Assembly (NCBI GenBank): GCA_950295325.1
Contig: OX485808.1
Coordinates: forward strand, 21,038,527 to 21,102,526
Direction: 5' to 3'
From: Polytrichum commune
Taxonomy: Eukaryota > Streptophyta > Polytrichopsida > Polytrichales > Polytrichaceae
Length of the DNA stretch: 64,000 nucleotides
Part shown: positions 21,271 through 32,624 of the stretch, piece after piece
Layout: each line of letters starts with the position of its first letter
Numbering within the stretch: position 1 is the first letter of the stretch
Program-made: the position numbers and the translations under genes
The notes under the pieces: generated by a model
Database searches by the model: none
What the model was told of the DNA's origin: nothing
The model's input: the letters and a program-made list of their open reading frames with translations, nothing else

Positions 21271-24200
21271 TCACTGAGGCGGTGGGATTTGGTCATGATC
21301 CAGATGTTGTTGCATAGTTGATGAAGAAGGTCCGGATTGAGGAGTTGATAATCTTGGTGAAGGGGCCGGGATTTCTTGTTCAAATATCTGGTCATATGAA
21401 AGCTCTTCATAGCCGCCAGCAGCAGCAGCGGCAGCAGCGGCAGCAGCGGCAGCAGGAGCAGAATATGTAATTTGGGTTTGATCATCGGCCTGTTCAAGAG
21501 AACTTAGAATGATTTGTTGCCGCTGCAGCTGCAGCTGTTGTTGTTGATGTTGTAGCAATTGATATTGTTGTAATTGTTGACGGCTTATAATTTGCTCAGA
21601 CGCATGACTAGCTAACAGATTTTCGGTCAAGGTAGTTGATAATCTACTGCCTCCAGCTCCTCCTCCGAAGCTCGAATGATATTGCAACTGACGTTGATGA
21701 GACTGTTGATGGTAAGAAGAAGCTGTCTGCACTAGCTGCTGGGGTTGCCTGAACGGCGGTGAACTTGATTCATCAATATTTTGTACCAAGGTTTGCTGTG
21801 CGGACCATTGGCGATGGGGTAGGATTGGTGGGGGCGAAATTTGTGATGATGCATGAGCCTGCCGTGGTGGTGGCCAGTAGCTGCGTGTGATATGTCGACT
21901 TAATTGTAAAGCCCCTAACCCTAACCCTGGAGTACTACTTCGATGTACCGCAGATGGTGATGAATCTACGGAGGAAGGTTGCACTAACTCAGTGATTAGT
22001 GCCGCCGAATCATAACCTATAGATGTCCTGGCTAAACTTGAACTCTGAAGATTCCAGGTCGCACTTGGGGATGTGGTCTGAGCAGTGTCACCGAGGTTGT
22101 ATGCGGTTACAGTACTTTGCGTGAGATTTGTAGGAGATGAAACTGCTGCAGATCCAGGTGAACTTCCAGATGCTGCGGAGGTTAAAGATTGTTGTGGTTG
22201 TGATGGTGGAGGAGGAGTTAATGTTGATGCGGAAGGTGAGCTTGTTGTTGTGGTGGTGGCGGCGGTGGTGGTGGGGATTCGGCCGTCTGGGAAATTGAGT
22301 TTGGCTCTTAACCCTCGGAACTTGGTGGCAGCGACGTCATAAGCCATAGCTGCCTCCTCCGCAGTGTCGAAGGTACCCAGCCAAACTCGTGCAGCTTTCT
22401 GCGGATCTCGAATTTCCGCTGCCCATTTCCCCCATGGTCGTTGCCTTACCCCACGGTACCTTCGTTTCTTTGCAGGTGGAGGTAATGGGGCAATAGTAGT
22501 ATCCGGGGGCTCCGAAGATGGTCCCCCACCTTCAGGAGTAGGCGTTGGAGTTGCACTTGCACTTCCCTCACCCTCGAATGCGTTGGTGAGGGTTTGCACA
22601 GCCTCTGCACAGCAAAACCATCATCAATGCAATCAGCCCCAAAACAATTCCATTAAATCCTGCAGATGTTTGTACATCAGAACCTTCCGACAGACTTACC
22701 AGGAAATTGACATGTGAGAAATCAAAGGGCACGAAAACATCAACACGTGGTGCAACTGCGGATCCTGTGGTATAATTGGATGGATAGCTGTTTGCCCTGA
22801 ATCTTCCCAAGTGCTTACAAGGAAATTTGGCATGTGAGCAATTATTCAAGAGCACAAAAAACGCCACCATGTGATGCAATGGCCGATCCATCCTTCAGAC
22901 CTGCGAAATTTCACTCGTGGAGAAGTTTATACTGAAACTTCCGACATGCTTTCACAAGGAAATTACTAGCAAGTATATGACACGAGCAAATCCATCAGTC
23001 GACGATGAGCACGTCATTTAAAGTGAGCTTCGGAGGAAGTCACCGTCCCACATGAAAAATTTGCGTATGGTTGCACACCTATTTTGGGGCAGCTACCGAA
23101 ACTTAGCTTGACCTAACCCTCCCCGGCGCACTCGCTTCGAGAAAGAAACAGTAACAACCGAAAAACAGACCCCACCACACCACCATAGCCAGGATTCATC
23201 ACCTCTGTATCATGTCCAGTATCTACGGATCGTGTAGATGGTATCACAGATATAAGGACTCTGAAGGTCATCACCTCATGTCACTTATCTACGATTTGTA
23301 TAGACGGTAGCACATGTGCAAGTAGTACATCTAGCAATTTCCTAGATATTTGAACAAAGGTGATGAACTTTAGGACCTATGGTGCGTCTGTTTATGTTTG
23401 CGGCTCGAAGGGCCCCTTTTACTCTAGAGCGAGCTCGAGCCGCAAATTTTGGGAGTTTGATAGTTGGCTATGACAAGCTTTTATCCAAAGTACAAACTAC
23501 TTTAGAGCTTGATGATTGGTCAAGCTCTCTTAGTTTGAGCGCTTGTCTAAGAATTGTGGTAATGCTCAAAGTGATATATCAAGTGTGAGCACGATTGATG
23601 TTACTTCATAGAGGAGAATTCATGACGACAAGCCGAAAAAGGCTTAATGAGTCAGAGCACGACGATTGGTGTGGGACCACAAATTTAACGAGAGCTCGAG
23701 CTCTCAACATTCCTAAGCAACCCCTGTTACAAAATTAACGTAATAGCCGAAGAAGATTGCGACGAGTGAGCGTGGCTTGTCAAAAAAGACCGAGACCTTG
23801 TTGTAGTCATTCCATATGGGGATCCATGACCAAGACACTTGGCAATACCTAAGCGTTGCGAACCAGGTAAAAAGTGCAAACTCTCAAGTTGAAAACTCAA
23901 AAGTGTAAAGTGAACAATGAGAAGGTTCCTTTCCTCAAGCTCTTCATCCTCTCTTGGTGTAAAGGCGGCCTAACCTTTGCGTGCACCAATGCAAAGACTC
24001 CTCAAATCAGAAAAAACACATCACCACTCACATGCAACTAACTATCTAACTCACTCATTCGCCCTTCAAACCTTTGAGCTTGACATTGAAAGTTTTGATT
24101 TTTCCATTGAATCACCCCACAACTCTGTCACCTTGCCCCAATGCAATCACATGCCGGTGCATTGGAGAAATCTGCTAACTAATCCCAGACACAGACATTC

Positions 24201-25031
24201 GTTCTTCGAAATGCAGACAGAAATTGGCGATAAGAACTCGGCGGGTCTAAAGGTGAAGGTTTGAGAGCAAAGTTTGGACCTTAAGTCATGCTACTTAAGA
24301 ACAATTACTTAAGTCACGAGGGTGGAACAAAAAATTTGCACACCTTGGAAGATGTCTTGAGGAGGGGAGAAATGCGGTGCCCGGGTGATGTCGGAGAGGT
24401 GACCAGAATCCGGGCTACACTCTTGATTCGTGTAACTCGGACTGCTGCTGTAATAGCCTGAAGAAGATTGCTCCCTCTTCGCAGATTCCATTACCGGAGC
24501 CCACGAACAATCGGCCGACGTCCCCCTTGCCACATCCACAAACAAATTTTCCTGTGATGACGAGGATGGCCAAGTTGACCCTAATCCTGCACTACCACCG
24601 CCATAGGTAAATTGTTGATGTTGAAATTGATGTTCCTCCTCCACTGCCGGCTCATCTTTGATCTCATCCCGGGGCCGCTTCTGCCCTACCATGGACGTCG
24701 TGGGGATGGAGAGGCTACTAGTGTGAATCAAGCCATAATCGGAATGCAAGACAGGTTGGGAGCTCCGAGCGTGTGAGTAAATGCTTGAGTCGTAAGAAAC
24801 CATTGGTTGGTAGCTTAATGATGATGATAATCGAGAAGAAAAATTTGGTAGCGGAGGCAAGCGTGCCGGTTGGGTGAGAGCCGACACCATCATAGAGCCC
24901 TCCACCTCCGAATCAGTTACAACTTGTGGAGGAGGGATTCGGCTATGGCTGTGGCTGTGGCTGTGGCTGTGACTCGATTCGGAGGGTTCACCGCGTTCCA
25001 GCTTGACAGCTTGTTGCCAACACATAATCAT
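21271..25031 (-). CDS. AP2/ERF transcription factor, ABR1-type (ERF group X-like), two exons
   Basis: Exon 1 is 25031-24344 and exon 2 is 22604-21271, joined across a 1739-bp phase-1 intron with donor CCAAG|GTGTGC and acceptor GCTGTGCAG|AG, giving 673 residues. ATG 25031 is the first in frame; ATG 25025 (MCWQQ) is an alternative and better resembles the MC... start of ABR1 proteins. Features in order: a Ser-His repeat (residues 19-30), MMVSALT (47-53), which matches a short motif near the N-terminus of ABR1/group X factors, GQKRPRD (116-122), and a single AP2 domain at about 279-337 with [16 protein letters not shown] and [11 protein letters not shown], the ERF-type Ala/Asp signature rather than DREB-type. 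The C-terminal half is low complexity: Ser/Thr/Pro-rich, Gln-rich (about 572-593) and a run of about 13 Ala near 611-625. Members bind GCC-box-like promoter sites in the nucleus and act in stress and hormone responses (family knowledge). At 673 residues it is much longer than Arabidopsis relatives, mainly in the C-terminal tail. Confidence 0.88.
22605..24343 (-). other. Intron of the ERF gene
   Basis: It contains a perfect 12-bp hairpin arm pair, TTTGCGGCTCGA near 23398 and TCGAGCCGCAAA near 23438, and the 16-bp perfect palindrome GAGAGCTCGAGCTCTC near 23690. Frames on either strand within the intron are not supported as genes. Confidence 0.75.
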
Positions 25032-25896
25032 GCTCCGTGGACTCAACCAAGCACAGACAAGCAATCCCCAAATTTTCCTCCCCGAATCAAAAAACTCTCC
25101 GAAATGTACCGAATCTGCATCAATTTGAATCGCTACATGTCACCATGACCGAGCAATGTATGTTGGGTGCTGCGAAAGGCTCATCTTCCTCCCAGAACAG
25201 GCCGCCCATCTCTTGAGTACCCACAGTTACAGAAAATTCTACCGTGACTACACTTGTAGTCACGGCAGGTTGAGGATTGATGATGATGATGATGATGATG
25301 AAAACGATCAAAATTTGTTTTTCTAAGTTGCAAAAATTAACGCCGCAACTGTGAGCAATACGAGCTTCCGACGAATCCAGTACCCCTACAACAGTTTCTT
25401 CTTCTTCACCAACACCATCAAACGTTGTGAACACATGGATCTCCTTCCTGCAATATTGATCCAGATTGGACGCCAATGAACTTTTTTAACGGTATAAACA
25501 AGTCTACTCCAGTTTACTACCCGATTTGACAAAATTCTCTACAGTGACTATGGTCAAGAGTTGTAGTCTCTCTCTCTCGCCCCTCCCTCAAGTTCCTCAC
25601 CAAGTCATCCAAATCCGTTCTTTGTGCATGTATCACAAGTCAAACTTTTCTTCGTCTTCTTCTTCTTCTTGTTCTTCTACGTGACTTGCAGTCAGTACGG
25701 AGGAGTCTCGCACATGAATATATTCCACCTCCAAAAAAGATTCCCTTCAACCCAATAAAACTCAGAACACTACCACCATCACAATGTTCATTGACGAGAG
25801 AATGAGCTCTCTTCAGCTGATCCCCTCCAGCTCAACAAAACTCAACCCCGCAGCCTACCGAACCACCTTGACTCGATGTCTGTGTATATCTACCTT

Positions 25897-25933
<37 letters not shown>

Positions 25934-26597
25934 TCAAGTCACCCCAAAACCTGGCAACTCACTAAACCTCTTGAATGCTCATGAATAAAAAGAAGACTGA
26001 CAAAGCTGGGGCAAGCCGCACTTGATAACCTTGCAAGCATGCAAGTCCTTCGCAACAAGGCTTCCACAACAGCAGAAAGTGCCAGCCGCAATGCACTTAC
26101 TTATATATCTATTTGTCGCTTCAGGATGTCTGAAGTCTAAAAAATTTACTTCCCTCTATCGTCACCGTAAGTTCAGCGCACAGTTACGGTGAATGCTTGT
26201 GCACAATTATCAATGAGAAACTTTAGAAAAAGGGAGAAAAACCTGGTTGGCGTTGTTGAGTCCTGGTGGTTTTTGACGATCCCTACGGGAAGGAGTTTCA
26301 CCGGTAAGGGTGTGGAAGGGAAGGGGAAGAAGGGGAAGAAAACATGCTCATCCCCAGCTGGTAAGCTTCTTGTTGGTATAATAATAAGCAAGCAAGGAAG
26401 GGGGGTTCGGGTTTTGTGTGTTGAGCACTGCTTGCGTGTCCTGCCAGATCACCAGGTGCGCACGACCAGCCAATGTACTAATGCCAATGTCAAAGGCTCT
26501 GTCAATGTGAAATGGCATTTGGAGCCTTTGACCGCCTTCCATGTCAAGTCCACCTGGCTGTCACCCATTGGGCGGGGCGGGGCTAGGATGCAGTAAG
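25032..26597. promoter_or_regulatory. Upstream region of the ERF gene
   Basis: Probable 5' UTR and promoter of the minus-strand ERF gene. It holds a (GAT)n tract at 25276-25302, CT-rich stretches at 25567-25582 and 25650-25680, and a TATC tetranucleotide array at about 25895-25933. The minus-strand frame at 25120-25476 opens with TTG and contains an Ile run from the GAT repeat, so I do not call it a gene. No specific regulatory element can be assigned. Confidence 0.4.
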
Positions 26598-26985
26598 GTA
26601 GATGGGCCTTCATTAAATGGTTACATTTTCTCCGACGAGCCCACTTCTCCAAGGATATGAAACACGTGATTAGAATGTGATGGTAGCGAATCCGATTCGA
26701 GGTTGTGGCCACTTCCCTCGTAGTTTTCCAAGTTCACATGAATATCTCGTTCATTTTCAAAGTGAAGATTCGCGTGCTCGTTAAATGGTCATGTAGGGTT
26801 TCACAGTTAGGTGTATTATTGAGCCAAGTAGAATGGTTATCATGTTTCAAGCACGCAGTCCAATGTCTTAGAACACATGTTTTTTTGGTACCCGTTTTTG
26901 GAGCCACACCAAACCATGCACCACCACTCAAGTATAGGTGTTCAATGAAGAAGAGTAACCAAGTGAGGGTTGGCTACCTTAGTAC
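26598..26985 (+). repeat. Dispersed repeat family C, copy 2
   Basis: Aligns by eye with 2596-2910, 54575-54880 and 58985-59365: GATGGGCCTTCATTAAATGG, then CACTTCTCCAAGGATATGAA, then CATTTTCAAAGTGAAGATTC, then CCACCACTCAAGTATAGGTG. Open frames on both strands are incidental. Confidence 0.7.
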
Positions 26986-28019
26986 CGGGCGAGCGAGCGA
27001 GTCTATTGGTTGAGAGAGAGAGAGAGAGAGAGAGAGAAGCTTTTTGGAACTCAAGGAGTTTGCACTAGGGTCTGAGCAAGTCCCAAGTATGAGTAAATGG
27101 AGTGGCTTTATTGTGGCAACACTTTCGGGTCACCATGCAATCTTGTCAGTCCCAACTCAAGAAATACTGGACCACCCAATTTGGGCAGTGGGGGATTGTC
27201 AAATACAAGCATATGAGTTTTCTCGTCCATCCAACCAAAATACTCAAAATTAGTAGCACCATGTGCTCAAATCAACACATCCACAAAGATTTTTAAAGAT
27301 CTTGACTAGCCATTAGTTTAGTGGAAGTCATTTGGAATGAATTAGCCATAGACTCATAGGTGATCAAATTTTTATGTCAGATGAACATTGACAGAGGCAC
27401 CCCTTGTGTGCGACAAGTCCCTTCTAGCATGAATTTGAGGAGTCTAAAATTTAAGCTTGGGTCCATTCCAAAGTCCAAAAGTAAGTTCCATTAAAGGGTT
27501 GTTTTGGGCTTCAAGATTCTTGGACTTAGACCAAAAGAACTTCCAAATTTGAGTGACCATATAGGTCAACTTAGCAAATCGTTGGGACTCAAGGAGTTTA
27601 CATTAAGGAACTAATGTGGGGGCAATTTCCTAGAATAATACAAATCCTAGCTCACATAAATCACTCCTCCTAATTTGAGAAATCAATCTTCAAACATAGG
27701 TCCAATCTCGAGAGTTGAGTCCAAAAGGCCTAGTAAGAAGTGGTGTTTTGGACCCCAAGTTTGTTGGACCCAAACCTGATGTAAAAGTACAACATGAACC
27801 CTCATGTGACCACCCTTATTAAAGCTTCACAGTTAAAAATGCGACACCAAAAACTTACATGTTATAATGGGATCAAACTAAATGTGCTCAAAATATCTAA
27901 CCACTCTAGGTAGTGTTGAAGCCCTACACCCTAAACCTTAAACCCTTACTCAAGTCATGTACAAATGCCCCAACATTACATTTTTCTTTTATATTCTTTT
28001 GGTGCTTATATTTGGCCAT
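26986..28019. other. Intergenic DNA with an (AG)n microsatellite
   Basis: An AG repeat of about 13 units lies at 27012-27037. The remainder has no supported gene. Confidence 0.5.
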
Positions 28020-28599
28020 CAACATCGATCAGGAATGCTATCTTGTGAGCGGTGAGCGGTGAGCAGTGAGCGGTGAGCAGAAAATTTGAATTTTTATTCT
28101 TCAAATTTTTCAATGAAATGTATGATATAGACCCTATGACCGTGGAGAATTTATGGTTTCATTCTATAAAATCTGCATATTATTTAACAAAAATTAATCA
28201 AGGTCCTATTTCCTTTTTTTGAGTTTTCGTGGATAAATACTTAAAATTTTAATTTACATTCTTATCCCTTATTTTATGTTCCCTATTATTTTGGAAGTTT
28301 TTTTTCTAAATTTTTTTTTTTCGTTTTCTTCCGTTTCTTTTTATGGATGGTTTTTTCAAAAGTTTCTAATTTCCTCCACTCCACGGTTATAGGCACCATC
28401 CACAGTTAAACGTACCATCTACTTTTAGTCATATTTGTAAAGAAACTATACGAAGAGTCCTACTCTGTGTAAGAATTAAGTCAAATATTCTTCTTCTTTT
28501 TAAAAAAAATCAATTTTTTTTCAAAAATTTCAAATTTTCTGCTCACCGCTCGCCGCTCACTGCTCACCGCTCACAAGATAGCGTCGCTGCAACATCGAT
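28020..28599. mobile_element. Mutator-like MITE with minisatellite-bearing inverted repeats (560 bp)
   Basis: The element spans 28030-28589 and is flanked by a perfect 10-bp direct repeat, CAACATCGAT, at 28020-28029 and 28590-28599. The ends are inverted: CAGGAATGCTATCTTGTGAG on the left, with the right end complementing to CAGCGACGCTATCTTGTGAG. Each arm continues into a short tandem array of GGTGAGC/AGTGAGC units and then an AT-rich, partly palindromic interior of T- and A-runs. Duplications of 9-11 bp are typical of Mutator-like elements; a hAT origin (8 bp, CAG start) cannot be excluded. No transposase is present. Confidence 0.82.
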
Positions 28600-28837
28600 G
28601 GGATTTCCCACATGTGCACAACATGTTTCTATTGGAACCCCCACATGTTGGTGTTGCCCCTCCCGCCCACTCATATCTCGTTCGCAACCAACCCTTTATG
28701 CAGAGACTAGTATGAACCGTTGGTCATGCCCAAAGTGGTTTTCACTTTTGGAAGAAACAAAACAAACGGGAGCTTTGGGAAGAGGTTGGAAAGTGGTTGT
28801 GTCGGATTTATTTCCACAATAGAAATTGAAGGGGTCT

Positions 28838-29434
28838 ATTTGTGCTTAGGGATGTGCAAATGGATGTGATGTGGCCCCTGGTCGTCACGTCACGTCGGGA
28901 CCTGACACCCGTTGATGTGGTAAAAGCATTTTACCGCACCAATTTTTTGAAAAATAAATAAATTTGTGAGTTAAGTCAACTTTTAGAAAATAAGAAGAAA
29001 AAAATTAAAAATAAGGACCATTAGATATTGTTAGATGCAAAATCTAACTGTCTGAATTTTATTGAGATTTTTTTTTTGGCTTTTCCTAGAAATCGATTGC
29101 TCTTGGTCGACTATTACAATCAAATTTGAGTAATTGATTGTTATGGTTGACTTGCTTCGGTCGACTGGTAAACCAAAGAAAAAAAATCCAAAAAATCCAA
29201 AAAGAATGGACCATTAGATCTTGTAGTCAACAAGGTCTAATAATCAATCATTTTTGAGAGTTTTTTAATTTTTTCTTTTGCAATCAACTTGGTTGTTGAC
29301 TAGGGGTTGACTACATCAGCTTACCTCTGGGTAATCTGTCAAATTTACCTCCCACCAACATGATTTTTTTGCTCCGACGTCACATTAATTGTTGTCACAT
29401 GACGTGAAGTGGACGTGAAATCCCTATTTGTGCC
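28838..29434. mobile_element. hAT-like non-autonomous element (about 580 bp)
   Basis: Ends read TAGGGATGTGCAAATGG (28847) and, on the complement of the right end, TAGGGATTTCACGTCC (29426). TAGGGAT is a common hAT terminus in plants. The flanks carry ATTTGTGC at 28838-28845 and again at 29426-29433; shifting to symmetric TIRs leaves TTTGTGCT/TTTGTGCC with one mismatch. Either way the duplication is 8 bp. CACGTCACGTC-like motifs recur near both ends. The interior is AT-rich and non-coding. Confidence 0.75.
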
Positions 29435-29599
29435 AAGTTGGCAGAGGTTCATTAGAAGAGATACAAAATTACACTCTAACTTTGCAATATCACACCTGTG
29501 GCAATCAAAGTGCTCATGATATTATGGAATTCTAGAGTGTATACATGGATGCGTGATATAAAAAAAAATTAGTGTAGTGTGTGACATTATGGAATAACA

Positions 29600-30150
29600 C
29601 GCATTGCTCTAAAGCATATGGTTTCAAGAATGGAAACCAAATAGACATGTAATAAGATTGGATTGCATGTTCAATATATGATAACCATGCTAGGTTCAAT
29701 AGTCCATGTAATGGTGGCGGGGGAGGGGGGTGGATATATATGACTTTTTCAATGAAAAAGTCATATAAGTGGGCAAGTTGGAAAAGGTGATCATTCAAGA
29801 TTTAGTAGTTTAAAGATAACTATGTTTTCAAGAGACCCCCTCTCAAAGGCCATAATTTATAGCAAGCCCAATTAATCATTTACATACATATGTTTGAAAA
29901 AATAGATGAAAGTCACTCAATATAGAATGAAACTTGTGACTTGGATGCTACGGATATCCATGGTTTTCTCTTCTTTTGTTTTGAAGGCAAATGCATCACA
30001 TAACATAACATTAGTCAGTTGATGAGTTGTGTGAACTTAGTAGTCATGACTTTAGATTCAGTTTGAAGCACTGGGATTTTAGCATTTGGAGTCTTTGTTC
30101 TCGAATCTACTATTGGGCCCATGAACATTGCTCATCATCTGAGTAATTTG
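29600..30150 (-). repeat. Family C (inverted) with its adjoining repeat
   Basis: 29600-29800 is an inverted, diverged family C copy (GATTGGATTGCATGTTCAA, GCTAGGTTCAATAGTC). 29985-30150 matches 59635-59805 (TGATGAGTTGTG, then TTTTAGCATTTGGAGTCTTT, then TTGGGCCCATGAACATTGCT), so family C seems to be part of a longer composite repeat. The CACTA element at 30154 interrupts it. Confidence 0.6.
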
Positions 30151-31168
30151 TTTCACTACAAGAAAAAACGGTTCCGTTCCAACAGAGTTCCAACAGAATT
30201 CTGTTGATTCTACCTGTTGATTCGGAACTCTTGATTCGGAACAATTTTAACACATATCTCTTGATTGAGGCATTGGTTAAATGTCCAAGTTATACTAGTA
30301 AAAATGACATAAATCAATAATTCCACTCCTCACATTCCGGGCCTACACACCTACTACCAAGGACCACCTTGCCTAGCCTAGGCTAAAGGACCTAGCCATC
30401 TACCTAACCTAAGCTAGGCCCAAGGGTGAAGGCCAAGGGTATCGATCCTTGAACCTCTTGGCTACCACGAGGAGGCCTTAGCCACTAAGCCACCACTCAT
30501 CACATGATGTAGAACGAGTATGTAAGACATTTGTATAAAGAGGCCATAAAATTTATAAACTTTTGTAAAATTTATAATTACATAGATTACATAATTATAG
30601 TAATTACTGTAATTTTTTTATTACTATAATTACTGTACTTACTTTAATTAGTCATTTCTGTAAATATTTTAATTATTAATTTCTGTGATTACTTTAATTA
30701 TTATTTTCTGTAATTAGTAATGATTGTAATTACTTTAATTACTTTAATTACTTTAATGAGTAAGTACAATAATTAGAGTAATTGCTTATTAGTAATTAAA
30801 GCTACTATAAATAGAATAAAATTACAATCATTCACAATTTACTATAATTGTAAATTTAAGTAATTAAAATAATTAAATATTGCAAATTAATCAAACTATT
30901 TAATTATTGTAAATTATAGGAATCATAGTAATTGATTACTTTAACATAATTAGTGTTATTTAAAAATTAAAATACAATAATTAAAATTCCTCTGCTGAAA
31001 TCAACAGATAAATGATCTTCCTCTGTTGAAATCAACAGATAAATGTTCCTTCTGTTGATTTGTGTCGCATAATGGATCCATTTCAACATTGTTTTTCCCA
31101 AATCTGTTGAAATCAACAGAAATTAGTTGATTTTATGTTGATTCGGATTGCAATTTCTTGTAGTGTTT
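30151..31168. mobile_element. Non-autonomous CACTA (EnSpm/CMC) transposon
   Basis: The element spans 30154-31165 (1012 bp) with terminal repeats CACTACAAGAAA at the left and its complement TTTCTTGTAGTG at the right, flanked by the 3-bp duplication TTT (30151-30153 and 31166-31168). Both features define CACTA elements. The subterminal regions carry many copies of TCTGTTGA and TCAACAGA, often as the palindrome TCTGTTGAAATCAACAGA, which in this family are transposase-binding repeats (family knowledge). The middle (30580-30990) is AT-rich with repeated TAATTACT-type motifs. It encodes no transposase and depends on an autonomous relative. Confidence 0.92.
30330..30510 (-). mobile_element. Probable tRNA-derived SINE inside the CACTA element
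   Basis: On the - strand TGGCTTAGTGG (30492-30482) matches an RNA polymerase III A box, and GGATCGATACC (30448-30438) matches a B box at tRNA-like spacing. The segment is GC-richer than the surrounding CACTA interior and no longer folds as a tRNA. The 5' end is near 30505; the 3' end near 30330 and the target duplication are not resolved. A chance match to the two boxes is possible. Confidence 0.6.
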
Positions 31169-31854
31169 TCACACATTCTACAACTCACACTTTGTAAGGA
31201 TGAACATTTTTTGATAGTCGATTAAAGGAGAAAATTCGTAGAGATCCAAATCTTCAATTTGAAGAGGGTAATTCCTACTTTGGCTTCAATCCAAATTAAA
31301 AAATTAAAAAAAAAATCTTGGTTGAAGAAGAATAAATATGACACTAAGGAGGAAACTTAAGAAATTTTTGGCACTTATAGGGTTGGGGTGGCCCCAAATT
31401 TTAGTTCATTTGCATAGGTGCAATGAGCTAGGACAACATGGGTTCAAGCTATACAGCATAAGTGACATTGTTCTGAATGTCGCACGGTTGGGTCACTTAG
31501 AGCATTTTACAAATGACGCCAAGCATAATATAGGGAGGATTAAATTCAGTTGAAAGAAAAACCATAAAGGAGTTCCAAATAATGGAGGGTCCATTAAAAG
31601 TGAAATAATATGTATGAACTTGGATTTTGTATAAAAAGTAATCTGCAAATTATGATACAATATGATGGTTTAATATCACATGCAAGATATGTAGCACACT
31701 AACGCAATACATCACATGCTACACTGAATTGAGGGGTAAAAATTTATGACACCTATCATGGTGAGAGTGAAAATGCACCCAAAAGATCTATAATCTATTG
31801 ACTTCTTAATTCTAACCTAATGGCCTCTTAGTCAGGGTCAGATACCTTCAATTT
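31169..31854. other. Intergenic DNA, no gene seen
   Basis: AT-rich. The frame at 31338-31553 is unrecognised and not supported. Confidence 0.45.
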
Positions 31855-32432
31855 AGGGGTTGTTTACATCATGGACCCGAGCATGGACCATGAAGTCATC
31901 CTTTGCTCCTCTAAAATATGTGATTGGTGGTTGAACTCATCCCGGGACCACTTCGGTTTACATCAAGAACAAAATGTAAGAGTGACCATGGAACTAGAGG
32001 TTCCCAAAAAGCTTATTTTCAAGCCTATGTTGTCCACCGGTCCACAACATTTTGCAATGGGAGAGGCAAAAGAGGTTCTCTCACTACAAATGTTAGGGGA
32101 CCATGGCAAAGAAATGTTGTTTATATATATAAGCATAAGCGCCAAATGTTTCCATGGTTACAAGGAAAGAAAGGGAGAAGGTCAAACATGAAGAAATTCC
32201 CCAAACTACCCTTTTTGACATATATTTATAAAAAAAACCTAGGACATCCATTTTTTGGTGCATGGTCTCTTCTCTTGGTCCACGTTCAATTTACACCTAA
32301 TGAGGGGCCCAAAGGCTTTTAAAATGCATTTCTTAGAAATCGGATCATGGCAGTGTGACCATGAAGTGTGATCATGGAAAAAAAACCCTCTAACATGGAA
32401 AACCTTCATGGTCCATCATGTAAACAACCACT
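31855..32432. mobile_element. TIR element of about 578 bp, class unresolved
   Basis: The left end reads AGGGGTTGTTTACATCATGG; the right end complements to AGTGGTTGTTTACATGATGG, continuing ACCATGAAG on both sides after a small insertion on the left. No convincing target duplication is visible beyond a possible TA. Overlapping frames at 31871-32322 lie inside and are incidental. Confidence 0.65.
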
Positions 32433-32624
32433 AAGTCTGGTGCAACCCAATTGAAATGAATTTACAACTTTAAACTTGAGAAGGGCATGTTTTTATTGCA
32501 ACTCCCATGTTGCATGGTGTCATGAACCAAAACCCCCATTTGAGTTGTCATACTACTTAACAATTGACAATATATGTTATAAAGCTTGCCAAGAGTCATT
32601 GTTGCCAACATGGTGGAGTCAAAG

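Noticed and set aside
21925-21950. Telomere-like CCCTAACCCTAACCC
   Set aside because: Only about two units, lying inside ERF coding sequence (Gly-Leu-Gly-Leu), so not a telomeric array.
25120-25476. 118-codon minus-strand frame upstream of the ERF gene
   Set aside because: Opens at TTG, contains an Ile run encoded by a GAT microsatellite, and has no domain; more likely 5' flank.
31871-32322. Overlapping 106- and 132-codon frames
   Set aside because: Both lie within a TIR element and overlap in different frames without any family resemblance.
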